Below are positions 38,411-47,638 of a DNA stretch of 64,000 nt, in pieces (within the stretch, counting starts at the first letter, position 1; every line of letters starts with the position of its first letter). The DNA is taken from assembly GCA_030428865.1 (NCBI GenBank), contig JAUIEK010000004.1, positions 62,001 through 126,000 of the forward strand, read 5' to 3'. A program made the position numbers and the translations under genes. This DNA comes from Bacteroidia bacterium (lineage in GTDB: Bacteria > Bacteroidota > Bacteroidia > Flavobacteriales > Flavobacteriaceae). Under the pieces are notes generated by a model that was not told the DNA's origin, made no database searches, and saw only the letters and a list, made by a program, of their open reading frames with translations.

Positions 38411-39078
38411 TTTTTCCCTTCTACTACAATCACAATTTCTCCTTTTGGAGGGCTCTGTGTAAAGTGTTCTTGAACACTTTTTGTAGTTCCTCTAATTGTT
38501 TCTTCGTATAGTTTTGTTATTTCTCTAGAAACGGATACACCTCTTTCTTCTCCAAAATATTCTATAAAATGAGTAAGTGTTTTTACCAATTTATGCGGAC
38601 TTTCATAAAAAATCATGGTTCGCGATTCTTCTGCCAACAAAGTTAAACGAGTTTGACGTCCTTTTTTAACGGGCAAAAAACCTTCAAACACAAACTTGTC
38701 GTTTGGAAAACCTGAATTTACCAGAGCAGGAACAAAAGCGGTAGCGCCAGGCAAACATTCCACTTCTACATTATTTTGAATACAAGCACGTGTTAATAAA
38801 AAACCAGGATCAGAAATAGCTGGTGTTCCTGCATCAGAAATCAAAGCAAATACTTCACCAGATTGAATACGCTTTATAATAGAATTAACAGTTTTGTGTT
38901 CGTTATGCATGTGATGAGAAAGCATAGGAGTAGTAATATCAAAATGTTTTAGCAATTTCCCACTAGTTCGTGTGTCTTCTGCCAAAATGATATCGACTTC
39001 TTTTAAAACAGAAATCGCTCTAAATGTCATGTCTTCTAAATTCCCAATAGGAGTAGGAACCACGTATAGTTTGCTCAT
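38407..39078 (-). CDS. rsmI: 16S rRNA 2'-O-methyltransferase RsmI
   Basis: 223 residues from the ATG at 39078, where the standard start MSKLYVVPTPIGNLEDMT begins; 13 further codons are open upstream and unlikely to be used. The tetrapyrrole-methylase fold motifs are VPTPIGNLEDMTFRAI, ILAEDTRTS and SDAGTPAISDPG. It methylates the ribose of C1402 in 16S rRNA using SAM. It is coupled to the UDG-family gene by an ATGA overlap. Confidence 0.95.
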   Translation of the reverse strand: MSKLYVVPTPIGNLEDMTFRAISVLKEVDIILAEDTRTSGKLLKHFDITTPMLSHHMHNEHKTVNSIIKRIQSGEVFALISDAGTPAISDPGFLLTRACIQNNVEVECLPGATAFVPALVNSGFPNDKFVFEGFLPVKKGRQTRLTLLAEESRTMIFYESPHKLVKTLTHFIEYFGEERGVSVSREITKLYEETIRGTTKSVQEHFTQSPPKGEIVIVVEGKK

Positions 39079-39191
39079 TATTTTTAATACTGCGTTGTAA
39101 ATTTTAAAAATAGACAAACTTTTAGGTTTACTAACAAAAAATCTGGTTAGAATTAGAAAAGCCTTGACAGAGGTTATTCTTGGTATTTGAT

Positions 39192-39199
39192 TAAATTTG
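39192..39199 (+). promoter_or_regulatory. -7 promoter box of aspS
   Basis: Exact TAAATTTG, 21 bases before the aspS ATG; the nearest TTG (39164-39166) is 25 bases upstream, longer than preferred. Confidence 0.5.
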
Positions 39200-39220
39200 C
39201 AGCTTAATTAACAAAGTAAC

Positions 39221-40975
39221 ATGTATAGAACACATTCTTGTGGCGAACTCAGAGCTTCGCACATCAACTCAGAAGTTACCTTAGCAGGATGGGTGCAAAA
39301 ATCTCGGGATAAAGGATTTATGATTTGGGTAGACTTAAGAGATCGGTACGGAATAACTCAACTGATTTTTGATGAAGAAAGAACGTCTTTAGATTTATTA
39401 GAAAGTGCCAGAAAACTGGGTCGTGAGTTTGTGATTCAAGTTACAGGAACCGTTATAGAGCGTCAATCTAAAAATCCAAATATACCAACAGGTGATGTAG
39501 AAGTTTTAGTAAAAAAGTTAACAGTATTAAACGAAGCAAAGTTACCGCCATTTACCATAGAAGATGAAACGGATGGCGGAGAAGATTTGCGAATGAAATA
39601 CCGATATTTAGATATTCGTAGAAATCCTGTAAAAGAAAAATTATTGTTTCGACATAAAGTAGCTATGGAAGTTCGTAAATATTTGTCAGATCAAGGATTT
39701 GCTGAAGTTGAAACGCCGTATTTAATCAAGTCGACTCCAGAAGGAGCTCGTGATTTTGTGGTGCCTTCGCGTATGAATGAAGGTCAGTTTTATGCATTAC
39801 CACAATCGCCTCAAACTTTCAAACAGTTATTAATGGTAGGCGGAATGGATAAGTATTTTCAAATCGTAAAGTGTTTTCGTGATGAAGATTTACGTGCCGA
39901 TCGTCAGCCCGAATTCACGCAGATTGATTGTGAAATGGCTTTTGTTGATCAGGAAGATATCTTAAATACTTTTGAAGGATTAACACGTCATTTACTAAAA
40001 GAATTAAAAGGAATTGAAATAGGAGAGTTTCCAAGAATGCAATATGATGATGCTATGCGTTTGTACGGAAATGATAAACCAGACATTCGTTTTGGAATGC
40101 AGTTTGGTGAGTTAAACGAAGTAACAAAACACAGAGATTTCAATGTTTTTAATAATGCAGAGTTAGTTGTAGGAATTGCAGTTCCTGGAGCAGCTTCTTT
40201 TACGAGAAAAGAAATTGATCAGTTGATTGATTGGGTAAAACGACCACAAGTTGGAGCGTTAGGAATGGTATATGTAAAATGCAATGAAGACGGATCTTTC
40301 AAATCTTCGGTGGATAAATTTTATGATCAAGAAGATTTAGCAAAATGGGCAGAAAAAACAGGCGCAAAAGTAGGTGATTTAATCTGTATACTTTCTGGAC
40401 AAACAGATAAAACAAGAACACAGCTGAGTGCTTTACGCATGGAAATGGCAGAACGATTAGGGTTGAGAAAATCAGATGAATTTGCGCCTTTATGGGTTGT
40501 AGATTTTCCGTTATTAGAATGGGATGAAGAAACAGAGCGCTATCATGCAATGCATCATCCATTTACATCGCCTAAGCCAGAGCAAATTTCATTGTTAGAA
40601 ACAGAGCCAGGAAAGGTAAAAGCGAATGCTTACGATTTAGTTCTTAATGGGAATGAAATTGGAGGCGGTTCTATAAGAATCCATGATAAAAAAGTACAAG
40701 CAATGATGTTTGATTATCTTGGTTTTACTCCGCAAGAAGCAAAAGAACAGTTTGGTTTTTTGATGGATGCTTTTGAATATGGTGCGCCACCTCATGGAGG
40801 TATTGCTTTTGGTTTTGATCGATTGGTTGCTATTTTAGGAGGGCAAGAAACAATAAGAGATTATATAGCTTTCCCTAAAAATAATTCAGGTAGAGATGTT
40901 ATGATTGATGCTCCTTCAAAATTAGATGATGAACAACTAAAAGAGCTTAATATTGGGTTAGATATCTCTAAGTAA
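39221..40975 (+). CDS. aspS: Aspartate-tRNA ligase
   Basis: 584 residues, the full bacterial length. It has an N-terminal OB anticodon-binding domain ([23 protein letters not shown]), class II catalytic motifs ([34 protein letters not shown]) and a bacterial GAD insertion domain (about 290-410). It charges tRNA-Asp, possibly also tRNA-Asn if the genome has GatCAB. The gene has a good -7 box and no terminator of note before the next regulator gene, which starts 23 bases later. Confidence 0.97.
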   Translation: MYRTHSCGELRASHINSEVTLAGWVQKSRDKGFMIWVDLRDRYGITQLIFDEERTSLDLLESARKLGREFVIQVTGTVIERQSKNPNIPTGDVEVLVKKLTVLNEAKLPPFTIEDETDGGEDLRMKYRYLDIRRNPVKEKLLFRHKVAMEVRKYLSDQGFAEVETPYLIKSTPEGARDFVVPSRMNEGQFYALPQSPQTFKQLLMVGGMDKYFQIVKCFRDEDLRADRQPEFTQIDCEMAFVDQEDILNTFEGLTRHLLKELKGIEIGEFPRMQYDDAMRLYGNDKPDIRFGMQFGELNEVTKHRDFNVFNNAELVVGIAVPGAASFTRKEIDQLIDWVKRPQVGALGMVYVKCNEDGSFKSSVDKFYDQEDLAKWAEKTGAKVGDLICILSGQTDKTRTQLSALRMEMAERLGLRKSDEFAPLWVVDFPLLEWDEETERYHAMHHPFTSPKPEQISLLETEPGKVKANAYDLVLNGNEIGGGSIRIHDKKVQAMMFDYLGFTPQEAKEQFGFLMDAFEYGAPPHGGIAFGFDRLVAILGGQETIRDYIAFPKNNSGRDVMIDAPSKLDDEQLKELNIGLDISK

Positions 40976-40998
40976 GATAGGATTTATACTAAACAAAG

Positions 40999-41706
40999 GT
41001 GGAGAAAGAAAAACATCGACTTTCAAGACTTACACAAATTGTTACTCAACTTCAATCTAATAAACTTGTAACAGCTAGGACTCTTGCCGAAAAATATCAG
41101 GTAAGTGTTAGAACTATTTATCGAGATATCAGAACGCTTGAAAATTCAGGAATACCTATTGTAGTAGAAGAAGGTAGAGGGTATTCCTTAATGAAAGGAT
41201 ACAATCTTCCTCCTGTAATGTTTACAGAAGGAGAAGCCAACGCGCTAATTACAGCAGAACACATAATTAATAAGAATAAAGATAGGTCTTTAGTTGAGAA
41301 TTATGAGAATGCAATAACGAAGATTAAATCCGTTTTAAAACATTCACAAAAAGAGAAAATAGATTTTTTAAACAATCGAATACAATATAGAGAGCAGGTA
41401 GAAAACAAAAACACAAGTAAATATTTGATGTCTATACAAACGTGTATTACGAACTTTCAATTAATCTCTATTCGATATAAATCTCTAGAAAATAATGTAA
41501 CAAATCGTGTAATAGAGCCTTTTGCAATATACAATACACAAGGAAATTGGCTACTTATTGCTTTTTGTAGATTAAGAAAAGATTACAGAAGTTTTAGAAT
41601 TGATTTGATTCAAAACATAATTGTTCAGAATGAAAAATTTGAACCACATAAAATAACGTTAGAAGAATATTTTTTACAGTGTCAGAAAAAAACTTTACAC
41701 TCCTGA
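40999..41706 (+). CDS. YafY-type transcriptional regulator (HTH plus WYL domain)
   Basis: 235 residues from a GTG start. An N-terminal winged HTH_11 (SRLTQIVTQLQSNKLVTARTLAEKYQVSVRTIYRDIRTLENSG) is followed by a WYL domain in the C-terminal half (ISIRYKS, IEPFAIYNTQGNWLLIAFC, DYRSFRIDLI). WYL proteins sense ligands or nucleic acids. The gene lies 23 bases after aspS and just before a GyrI-like/DUF1801 pair, a neighbourhood often seen in flavobacteria; control of that pair is an inference. Confidence 0.88.
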   Translation: MEKEKHRLSRLTQIVTQLQSNKLVTARTLAEKYQVSVRTIYRDIRTLENSGIPIVVEEGRGYSLMKGYNLPPVMFTEGEANALITAEHIINKNKDRSLVENYENAITKIKSVLKHSQKEKIDFLNNRIQYREQVENKNTSKYLMSIQTCITNFQLISIRYKSLENNVTNRVIEPFAIYNTQGNWLLIAFCRLRKDYRSFRIDLIQNIIVQNEKFEPHKITLEEYFLQCQKKTLHS

Positions 41707-41763
41707 CATACCTTTGTCACAATCGTAATTCAATTTTGTAGTAGAATCATAAATACGCAAAAA

Positions 41764-42228
41764 ATGAAAACTAGTAAAGTAGCGCCATTTAAAGTTATCG
41801 GAATTAAAATAACTACTACAAACGAAAACAGTCAATCTGCCATAGATATAGGGAAGTTGTGGGAAAGATTTCTATCAGAGAGAATTATTGATAAAATACC
41901 AAATAAAGTTGATAATTCTATTCTGTCTATTTATACGAATTATCAAGGAGATCATACAAAACCTTACGATGTAATTTTAGGCTGTAAAGTGAAGTCGATA
42001 GGCAAATTGGAAGAAGGAATGATAGCCAAAAGTTTTGAAGGAGGAGAGTATGTAAGGTTCATCTCAAAAGGAAATTTAAGTCAAGGAGTTGTATACAATA
42101 CTTGGGAAGAAATTTGGAATGCTAAAATTAATAGATCATTTTTGGCAGACTTTGAAATATATGGAGAAAAAGCTCAAAATCCAGAAAATGCTGAAGTTGA
42201 AATTTTTGTTGGCATAAAAGATAATTAA
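41764..42228 (+). CDS. GyrI-like effector-binding domain protein
   Basis: 154 residues, a single AraC-effector-binding/GyrI-like domain (FKVIGIKITTTNENSQSAIDIGKLWERF; YDVILGCKVKSIGKLEEGM; NTWEEIWN; ADFEIYG). Such stand-alone domains bind small hydrophobic or cationic compounds and may act as sensors or hydrolases. The gene follows the WYL regulator by 57 bases and its stop overlaps the next start (TAATG), so it is coupled with the DUF1801 gene. Confidence 0.85.
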   Translation: MKTSKVAPFKVIGIKITTTNENSQSAIDIGKLWERFLSERIIDKIPNKVDNSILSIYTNYQGDHTKPYDVILGCKVKSIGKLEEGMIAKSFEGGEYVRFISKGNLSQGVVYNTWEEIWNAKINRSFLADFEIYGEKAQNPENAEVEIFVGIKDN

Positions 42229-42608
42229 TGAAACCAATCGACTTATTTTATCTAAATCAACCAGAACCAGAAAGAGCTGTGTTTATCATTTTAAGAGATG
42301 TAATTTTGTCTTTAGATGAGCACATTACACAAGAATGGAAGTACAAGCTTCCTTTTTTCTGTTATAAGGGTAAAATGTTTTGTTATTTGTGGAAAAATAA
42401 AAAGACCCGAGAACCATACATAGGAGTTGTTGAAGGTAACAGAATAAACCACCCAAAATTAGAGCAAGGAAACCGGTCTAGAATGAAAATTTTATCTGTA
42501 AACCCTAATAAAGATATAGATATAGAAACAATTGATTCTATTTTAAATGAAGCGCTAGATTTTTATCGGAAAGGAATTATTAAAGTTAAAGACAAAAAAG
42601 GTAGATAA
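42228..42608 (+). CDS. DUF1801 domain protein
   Basis: 126 residues of the DUF1801/YdhG-like fold (VIYFILRDVILS-type N-terminus seen as RAVFIILRDVILSLDEHITQEWKYKLPFFCYKGKMFCYLWK). It is cytoplasmic and its function is not known. It is translationally coupled to the GyrI-like gene by a one-base overlap and probably expressed with the WYL regulator. Confidence 0.85.
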   Translation: MKPIDLFYLNQPEPERAVFIILRDVILSLDEHITQEWKYKLPFFCYKGKMFCYLWKNKKTREPYIGVVEGNRINHPKLEQGNRSRMKILSVNPNKDIDIETIDSILNEALDFYRKGIIKVKDKKGR

Positions 42609-42658
42609 AAACACTAAATTTGAAAAACGTTATTACTGAAGTACTTAGATAAAAATAT

Positions 42659-44440
42659 ATGCCTACTAAAAAGAGAAATTTTTTTATTAAAATTCTTGTC
42701 TGGAGGTATAAAAATATCTCAGAAAAGCAGTTTTTATATGTACTTAGTATTGTTGTAGGGTTTTTATCAGGTTTAGGAGCTGTGTTTTTGAAGTATCTCA
42801 CAGGTTTAGTGGCAAGACTTCTAGAAAGTAACTTTATTAAAGATTATCGATTTTCTCTCTACTTTATACTTCCAATTATTGGTCTTTGTTTGGTTTATCT
42901 GGTAAGAAAATATCTAGTTAAGAAGCCAATAGGTCACGGAATTTCTACCACTTTGTATTCTATTTCTAAAAGAAGCGGAATTATAGAGCGTTATAAAATG
43001 TATGCATCTTTATTGACTGCGCCTTTAACAGTAGGTTTTGGAGGATCAGTTGGGTTGCAAGGGCCGGCTGTTAGTACAGGTGCAGCATTAGGGTCCAACG
43101 TGGCTCAGTTGTTTCATATGAATACAAAAACAAGAATGCTTTTAATTGGGTGTGCTACAGCTGGAGCCATGTCTTCTATGTTTAAAGCACCTGTTGCGGC
43201 AATCATTTTTGCGATAGAGATTTTTAGTTTAGATCTCGTTTTTTCTTCTTTAGCACCTTTGCTTTTTGCTTCTGTTGTAGCAGTAATAACATCATACTTT
43301 TTTAGAGATACAGATGTGCTTTTTAGTTTTAGGCTTGTAGATGAATGGAAGGTAAAACACATTGCATTTTATCTTTTGTTGGGTGTTGCAACAGGATTTG
43401 CATCAGTGTATTTTTCTAAGATGTATTTTTCTATCACAAATTTTTTTTCTCGATTTACTCGTGCCTATACTAAAATAGGAATAGCAGCAGCGGCCATTGG
43501 TTTAATGCTGTACTTAATTCCGCCATTATATGGAGAGGGATACGGTTTAATAAATAACTTACTAAATGGAAATACGAGTGAAGCATTAAGAGGAATTTCA
43601 ACTTCTATTAACCTAGAAAATGCTTGGATTGTTATTGTAATATTATTAGTGATTGTTGTTTTTAAAGCAATTGCAATGACAACAACCTTTGCAGCTGGCG
43701 GCGTTGGTGGTGTTTTTATACCAACATTATTTATGGGAAGCGCTTTGGGTAATATGGTTGCTAAGATTATCAATCAATTTGGATTTGGAGTTTCTGAATC
43801 TAACTTTACCTTAATAGGTATGACAGGACTTATGGCAGGGGTATTACACGCACCACTTACTGCTATTTTTTTAATTGCAGAAATTACGGGTGGTTACGAC
43901 CTTTTTGTGCCACTTATGCTTGTTTCAATAATTTCTTACGGATTTACAAGGTATTTTGTGCCTAACTCTATTTATACGGCAGAATTGGCTAAACGGGGAG
44001 AATTAATAACTACTGATAAAGACAAAAACGCATTGATGATGATGCGTATAGAACAGGTAATCGAAACAAATTTTGTTACGTTACGAAGTGATATGACTTT
44101 AGGAGAAATGCTAAAAAAAGGTGTAGCAAAATCGAGCAGAAATATCTTTCCGATAGTTGATAAAAAAGACCAATTTTTAGGAATTGTTTTGTTAGATGAT
44201 ATTCGCTCTGTTATGTTTGATCAATCTTTGTATGATAATACTACAATTTCTCTGTTTATGAAGGCAGCACCAGGAATTATTAATTACACTGATTCTATGG
44301 AAGCTGTCATGGAGAAATTTAAAAGAACCAACGCCTGGAATTTACCTGTGATTAAAAACGGAAAATATGCAGGCTTTATCTCTAAATCAAAACTTTTAAC
44401 AGCCTACAGAAATAAGTTGATAGAAGTAACGGCTACTTAA
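42659..44440 (+). CDS. ClC-family chloride channel-like protein with CBS domains
   Basis: 593 residues: ClC membrane core (about 20-450) and a C-terminal CBS pair (about 465-590, NFVTLRSDMTLGEMLK). ClC signatures are GGVGGVFIP and FGGSVGLQGPAVSTG. The gating glutamate of ClC-ec1 (E148 in GREGP) aligns with Gln134 (codon CAA at 43058). The intracellular proton glutamate (E203) aligns with Ile188. The selectivity loop GSGIPE reads GHGIST. Loss of both glutamates argues for a channel-like or uncoupled transporter rather than an H+/Cl- exchanger. The gene's end overlaps the GDPD gene end by eight bases. Confidence 0.9.
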   Translation: MPTKKRNFFIKILVWRYKNISEKQFLYVLSIVVGFLSGLGAVFLKYLTGLVARLLESNFIKDYRFSLYFILPIIGLCLVYLVRKYLVKKPIGHGISTTLYSISKRSGIIERYKMYASLLTAPLTVGFGGSVGLQGPAVSTGAALGSNVAQLFHMNTKTRMLLIGCATAGAMSSMFKAPVAAIIFAIEIFSLDLVFSSLAPLLFASVVAVITSYFFRDTDVLFSFRLVDEWKVKHIAFYLLLGVATGFASVYFSKMYFSITNFFSRFTRAYTKIGIAAAAIGLMLYLIPPLYGEGYGLINNLLNGNTSEALRGISTSINLENAWIVIVILLVIVVFKAIAMTTTFAAGGVGGVFIPTLFMGSALGNMVAKIINQFGFGVSESNFTLIGMTGLMAGVLHAPLTAIFLIAEITGGYDLFVPLMLVSIISYGFTRYFVPNSIYTAELAKRGELITTDKDKNALMMMRIEQVIETNFVTLRSDMTLGEMLKKGVAKSSRNIFPIVDKKDQFLGIVLLDDIRSVMFDQSLYDNTTISLFMKAAPGIINYTDSMEAVMEKFKRTNAWNLPVIKNGKYAGFISKSKLLTAYRNKLIEVTAT

Positions 44441-45401
44441 TGTGTTGTTTCATTTTATCAGGAAAATCTGTAAAACCGCCATCAGCGTTTCCTTGATAAA
44501 GAATCACATCAACCATTTGTTTAAAAGAATCAAATTCTGCTAAATTATCTGTTCTAAAAGTGTAAGGATGTACTATTAATCCGAGTTTATGAGCTTCTGT
44601 TACTAAAGAAGTAAATGTAAATTTTTTATCAACTTTTTCTGATAACATTAATTTATACCAAGGTCCAATACCATCTGCATAAGAGGCAAAATCAGCAAGT
44701 TGTAGCGTTTCTTCAGGAGATTCTATTAGTTGAACTAAAAACAATTTAGATTGATATTCTTCTCTTATCTTTCTTAGTTCTTGTGCGTCAAAACATTGTA
44801 AGATACATTTGTCTTTCTTGGTTTTATATCCATATTTTGACAATATGTTCAATACAATTTTTGAAATATCTTTTCCATTTTCATTATGGAATTTTGGATT
44901 TTTTATTTCAGGATAAATTCCGATAGTATTTCCTGTGCTTTTATTTAGCCCTTGAATTAGCTCAATTTCTTCCTGTAGGGAATGAAGCTGAAAAGAACTT
45001 TTGTTCTTGGGAAATCGTTTTGAGTAGACTTGTTTGTTGGTTTCAGGATCAAATCGTTCTGTAACATGCAATGATTTAAGTTCTGCAAACGTAAAATCAA
45101 TCACGTAATAACGCCCATCAGCTCTTTTTTTGTTAGGAAATCTACTTGCTACATTAGTAACATCATCTAAATAAATATCATGAATTACAATAGGAACATC
45201 ATCTTTGCTAAGAACCAAATCTTGTTCTATGAAATCTGGATGCATAGCGTAGGCCATTGCTTTTGATTCGAGTGTATGTTCTGGTAAATAGCCAGAAGCT
45301 CCTCTATGTGCTATCACTATCTTTTTAGAAATTTTATGATTTGAGTTGGTTTGGCAGCTTACAATGGTTAAAACGAAAATGAAGTAGATAAAAAATCGCA
45401 T
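44433..45401 (-). CDS. Glycerophosphodiester phosphodiesterase lipoprotein
   Basis: 322 residues from the ATG at 45401 with a lipoprotein signal ending in TIVSC. The GDPD TIM-barrel motifs are IAHRGASGYLPEHTLES, FIEQDLVLSKDDVPIVIHD and YPEIKNP. The type resembles GlpQ (periplasmic) more than UgpQ. It cleaves deacylated phospholipids to glycerol-3-phosphate and alcohol and would help recover phosphate and glycerol. It converges on the ClC gene with an eight-base overlap of their ends. Confidence 0.92.
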   Translation of the reverse strand: MRFFIYFIFVLTIVSCQTNSNHKISKKIVIAHRGASGYLPEHTLESKAMAYAMHPDFIEQDLVLSKDDVPIVIHDIYLDDVTNVASRFPNKKRADGRYYVIDFTFAELKSLHVTERFDPETNKQVYSKRFPKNKSSFQLHSLQEEIELIQGLNKSTGNTIGIYPEIKNPKFHNENGKDISKIVLNILSKYGYKTKKDKCILQCFDAQELRKIREEYQSKLFLVQLIESPEETLQLADFASYADGIGPWYKLMLSEKVDKKFTFTSLVTEAHKLGLIVHPYTFRTDNLAEFDSFKQMVDVILYQGNADGGFTDFPDKMKQHIK

Positions 45402-45436
45402 AATTTTTAATAGTAAACGAAAGGTATAACTTTTTG

Positions 45437-45444
45437 TAGCTTTG
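45437..45444 (+). promoter_or_regulatory. -7 promoter box of small membrane protein gene
   Basis: Exact TAGCTTTG, 21 bases before the ATG at 45466. Confidence 0.45.
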
Positions 45445-45465
45445 CGTAGCATAATTTTTTAGAAA

Positions 45466-45699
45466 ATGAATACGTTGCTGAAAGTATTGTTTATTGCTTT
45501 TCTTGTTTGGATGGGAACAGGAATATACCTTGAGTATACAGAGCATCCTAAAGGAAAAGTAGTGGTAGGCTTGGGAGTTTTATTTTTATCTTTTATTTTA
45601 ATGCCTTTGTTTATTTACTCTCGTTATAGAAAAGGGAAATACAAAAAATATGTAATAAAAGATGATTTGTTTTTTCCTAAAAAAGAAAAAAAATCTTGA
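45466..45699 (+). CDS. Small membrane protein, two transmembrane helices
   Basis: 77 residues. Two hydrophobic stretches (about 5-21 and 32-51) flank a short polar link with HPKGK, and the tail is very basic (KYKKYVIKDDLFFPKKEKKS). No family is recognised, though short proteins of this type recur in flavobacteria. It stands alone between the divergent GDPD gene and the next secreted protein, with its own -7 box. Confidence 0.65.
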   Translation: MNTLLKVLFIAFLVWMGTGIYLEYTEHPKGKVVVGLGVLFLSFILMPLFIYSRYRKGKYKKYVIKDDLFFPKKEKKS

Positions 45700-45945
45700 A
45701 AAAGATAGCTTTATTTACAATAAACTAACATCGTTTATTTACACATTTTTACTTAATCTTTACAAAAGGTACAGGTTTTAAATCGTCTTCTTGTTTTTTC
45801 ATGAAAACTTATAAAATTAAGTGTCAAATTTTACATATCTATCAATGTAAAGATGTGGTAAAGAGCTATTGATATTTACATAAGAATTACACATTCAAAA
45901 ACTTTTTGTAAACTCATCAGTTATCTAATAATCAGTATTGTATGG

Positions 45946-45996
45946 TATTTTTGGGATAGAAATAAAATCGCAAATAACCCCAAAAACCCCCAAAAA
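45946..45996 (+). other. C/A-repeat leader of small secreted protein gene
   Basis: The bases just before the ATG at 45997 are two near-identical units, CCCCAAAAA (45978-45986) and CCCCCAAAAA (45987-45996). The inverse TTTTTGGG occurs at 45948-45955, overlapping a TATTTTTG -7-like box (45946-45953). This could form a hairpin in DNA or RNA and occlude the start. No other gene is seen in the 297-base gap from 45700. Confidence 0.35.
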
Positions 45997-46344
45997 ATGA
46001 AAAAGTTAGTAATTCTATTTTTCGCAATTGTACTAGGTACAAGTTCTGCTTTTGCCAATGAAAAAAAAGGCAAATTAACAAAGAAGGAAAAAACTCGTAT
46101 TGAGTTCTGTACTCAAATTACCAAATATTTAGGTAACTATAACAGAGAATTAAATGAAGATTTAACAGCCAATGTACGATTGATGTTAAATCAAAACAAC
46201 GAAATTGTTGTACTTTCTGTAGATTCTAAAAATGAAGGATTAGTTTCGTATGTAAAAACAAAACTGAATTACAAAAAAGTTTCTGTTGAGAACTTAGAAA
46301 AAATGAAAGTATTTATTCTGCCTTTAAAGATAAAAAGAGTTTAG
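45997..46344 (+). CDS. Small secreted basic protein, unknown function
   Basis: 115 residues with a signal peptide (1-21, ending SAFA). The mature part is short and lysine-rich: a helical start (KKGKLTKKEKTRIEFCTQITKYLGNYN), then VRLMLNQNNEIVVLSVDSKNEGLVSYVKTKLNYKKV. One Cys is present. I do not recognise a family; the C-terminal part has the strand-helix-strand look of a TonB-C-like fold. A long intergenic leader with C/A repeats precedes it and a strong terminator follows. Confidence 0.7.
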   Translation: MKKLVILFFAIVLGTSSAFANEKKGKLTKKEKTRIEFCTQITKYLGNYNRELNEDLTANVRLMLNQNNEIVVLSVDSKNEGLVSYVKTKLNYKKVSVENLEKMKVFILPLKIKRV

Positions 46345-46371
46345 CAGATTAAAACGTATAAGTTAGCTAGC

Positions 46372-46399
46372 AAACCTCCACATAGTTGGAGGTTTTTTT
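46372..46399 (+). terminator. Rho-independent terminator
   Basis: A 9-bp stem (AAACCTCCA with TGGAGGTTT, loop CATAGT) followed by a run of T's, 27 bases after the stop of the small secreted protein gene. Confidence 0.88.
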
Positions 46400-46424
46400 G
46401 ATATATCGAAATAGGGATTATGCG

Positions 46425-46432
46425 TATCTTTG
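46425..46432 (+). promoter_or_regulatory. -7 promoter box of hflX
   Basis: Exact TATCTTTG, with only seven bases to the ATG at 46440. Transcription would start at or next to the start codon. Confidence 0.55.
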
Positions 46433-46439
46433 CGCACTT

Positions 46440-47636
46440 ATGATAGACAGAATAGAAGCTATATCTGAAAAGGTTGTATTAATTGGTTTGATAACTCAAG
46501 ATCAGAGTGCAGAACAACTAGAAGAATATCTAGATGAGTTAGATTTTTTGACATACACTGCAGGAGGAGAAGCTATTAAGCGTTTCGTTCAGCGTTTGGA
46601 TAAACCCAACCCGAAAACATTTTTGGGAGCAGGGAAATTAGATGAAGTAAAAAATTTTATTGACACTCACGATATTGGAACAGCTATTTTTGATGATGAA
46701 CTTTCTCCTGCACAATTGAGAAATGTAGAAAAAATATTAGACTGTAAGGTGCTTGATAGAACCAACCTAATTCTAGATATTTTTGCACAAAGGGCACAAA
46801 CAAGTTCTGCAAAAACCCAAGTAGAATTAGCGCAGCATCAATATCTCTTGCCAAGATTAACTAGACTTTGGACTCACTTAGATAAGCAAAAAGGAGGAAT
46901 TGGAATGCGTGGTCCTGGAGAAACAGAAATAGAAACAGATAGACGAATTATTCGTGATAAAATAGTTTTATTGAAGAAAAAGCTAGAGACCATTGATAAA
47001 CAAATGGCTGTTCAGCGAAAAAATAGAGGAAAGCTAGTCCGTGTTGCTTTAGTGGGTTATACAAACGTAGGAAAATCTACATTGATGAATGTGATCAGCA
47101 AAAGTGATGTGTTTGCAGAAAACAAATTATTTGCAACATTAGATACAACCGTTAGAAAAGTTGTGATTAAAAATATTCCGTTCTTAATGACAGATACTGT
47201 AGGTTTTATTAGAAAGTTGCCTACTCAACTAGTAGAATCCTTTAAATCGACTTTAGATGAGGTTCGAGAGGCAGATTTACTCTTACACGTTGTAGATATT
47301 TCTCATCCTAATTTTGAGGATCATATAGCTTCTGTTAATCAGATTTTAGGAGAAATTAATAGTGCGAATAAGCCAACTATTATGGTATTTAATAAGATTG
47401 ATGCTTATACTCACGAAACCATAGATGAAGATGATTTGATTACCGAAAAAACTAAAGAACATTACACTTTAGAAGACTGGAAAAAAACATGGATGAGTAA
47501 ATTAAATACAGATTGTATTTTTATTTCTGCTATAAATAAAGGGAATTTTGAAGCGTTTAAAGAAAAAGTATATAATGAGGTAAAGAAAATTCACATTCAA
47601 CGTTTTCCTTATAATGATTTCTTGTACGAAGAATAA
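46440..47636 (+). CDS. hflX: GTPase HflX
   Basis: 398 residues from the ATG at 46440; earlier in-frame codons overlap the upstream terminator and are not used. An N-terminal HflX domain (KTFLGAGKLDEVK, DDELSPAQLRN, HQYLLPRLTRLW, GGIGMRGPGETEIE) precedes the GTPase with G1 GYTNVGKST, G3 DTVGFIRKLP and G4 NKID. HflX binds the ribosome and splits stalled 70S particles under stress. Its promoter lies next to the ATG, so the mRNA may lack a leader. Confidence 0.95.
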   Translation: MIDRIEAISEKVVLIGLITQDQSAEQLEEYLDELDFLTYTAGGEAIKRFVQRLDKPNPKTFLGAGKLDEVKNFIDTHDIGTAIFDDELSPAQLRNVEKILDCKVLDRTNLILDIFAQRAQTSSAKTQVELAQHQYLLPRLTRLWTHLDKQKGGIGMRGPGETEIETDRRIIRDKIVLLKKKLETIDKQMAVQRKNRGKLVRVALVGYTNVGKSTLMNVISKSDVFAENKLFATLDTTVRKVVIKNIPFLMTDTVGFIRKLPTQLVESFKSTLDEVREADLLLHVVDISHPNFEDHIASVNQILGEINSANKPTIMVFNKIDAYTHETIDEDDLITEKTKEHYTLEDWKKTWMSKLNTDCIFISAINKGNFEAFKEKVYNEVKKIHIQRFPYNDFLYEE

Positions 47637-47638
47637 GT

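Noticed and set aside
44433..44440. Overlap of the ClC and GDPD gene ends as a frameshift or fusion sign
   Set aside because: An eight-base tail-to-tail overlap of intact convergent genes is common at this gene density.
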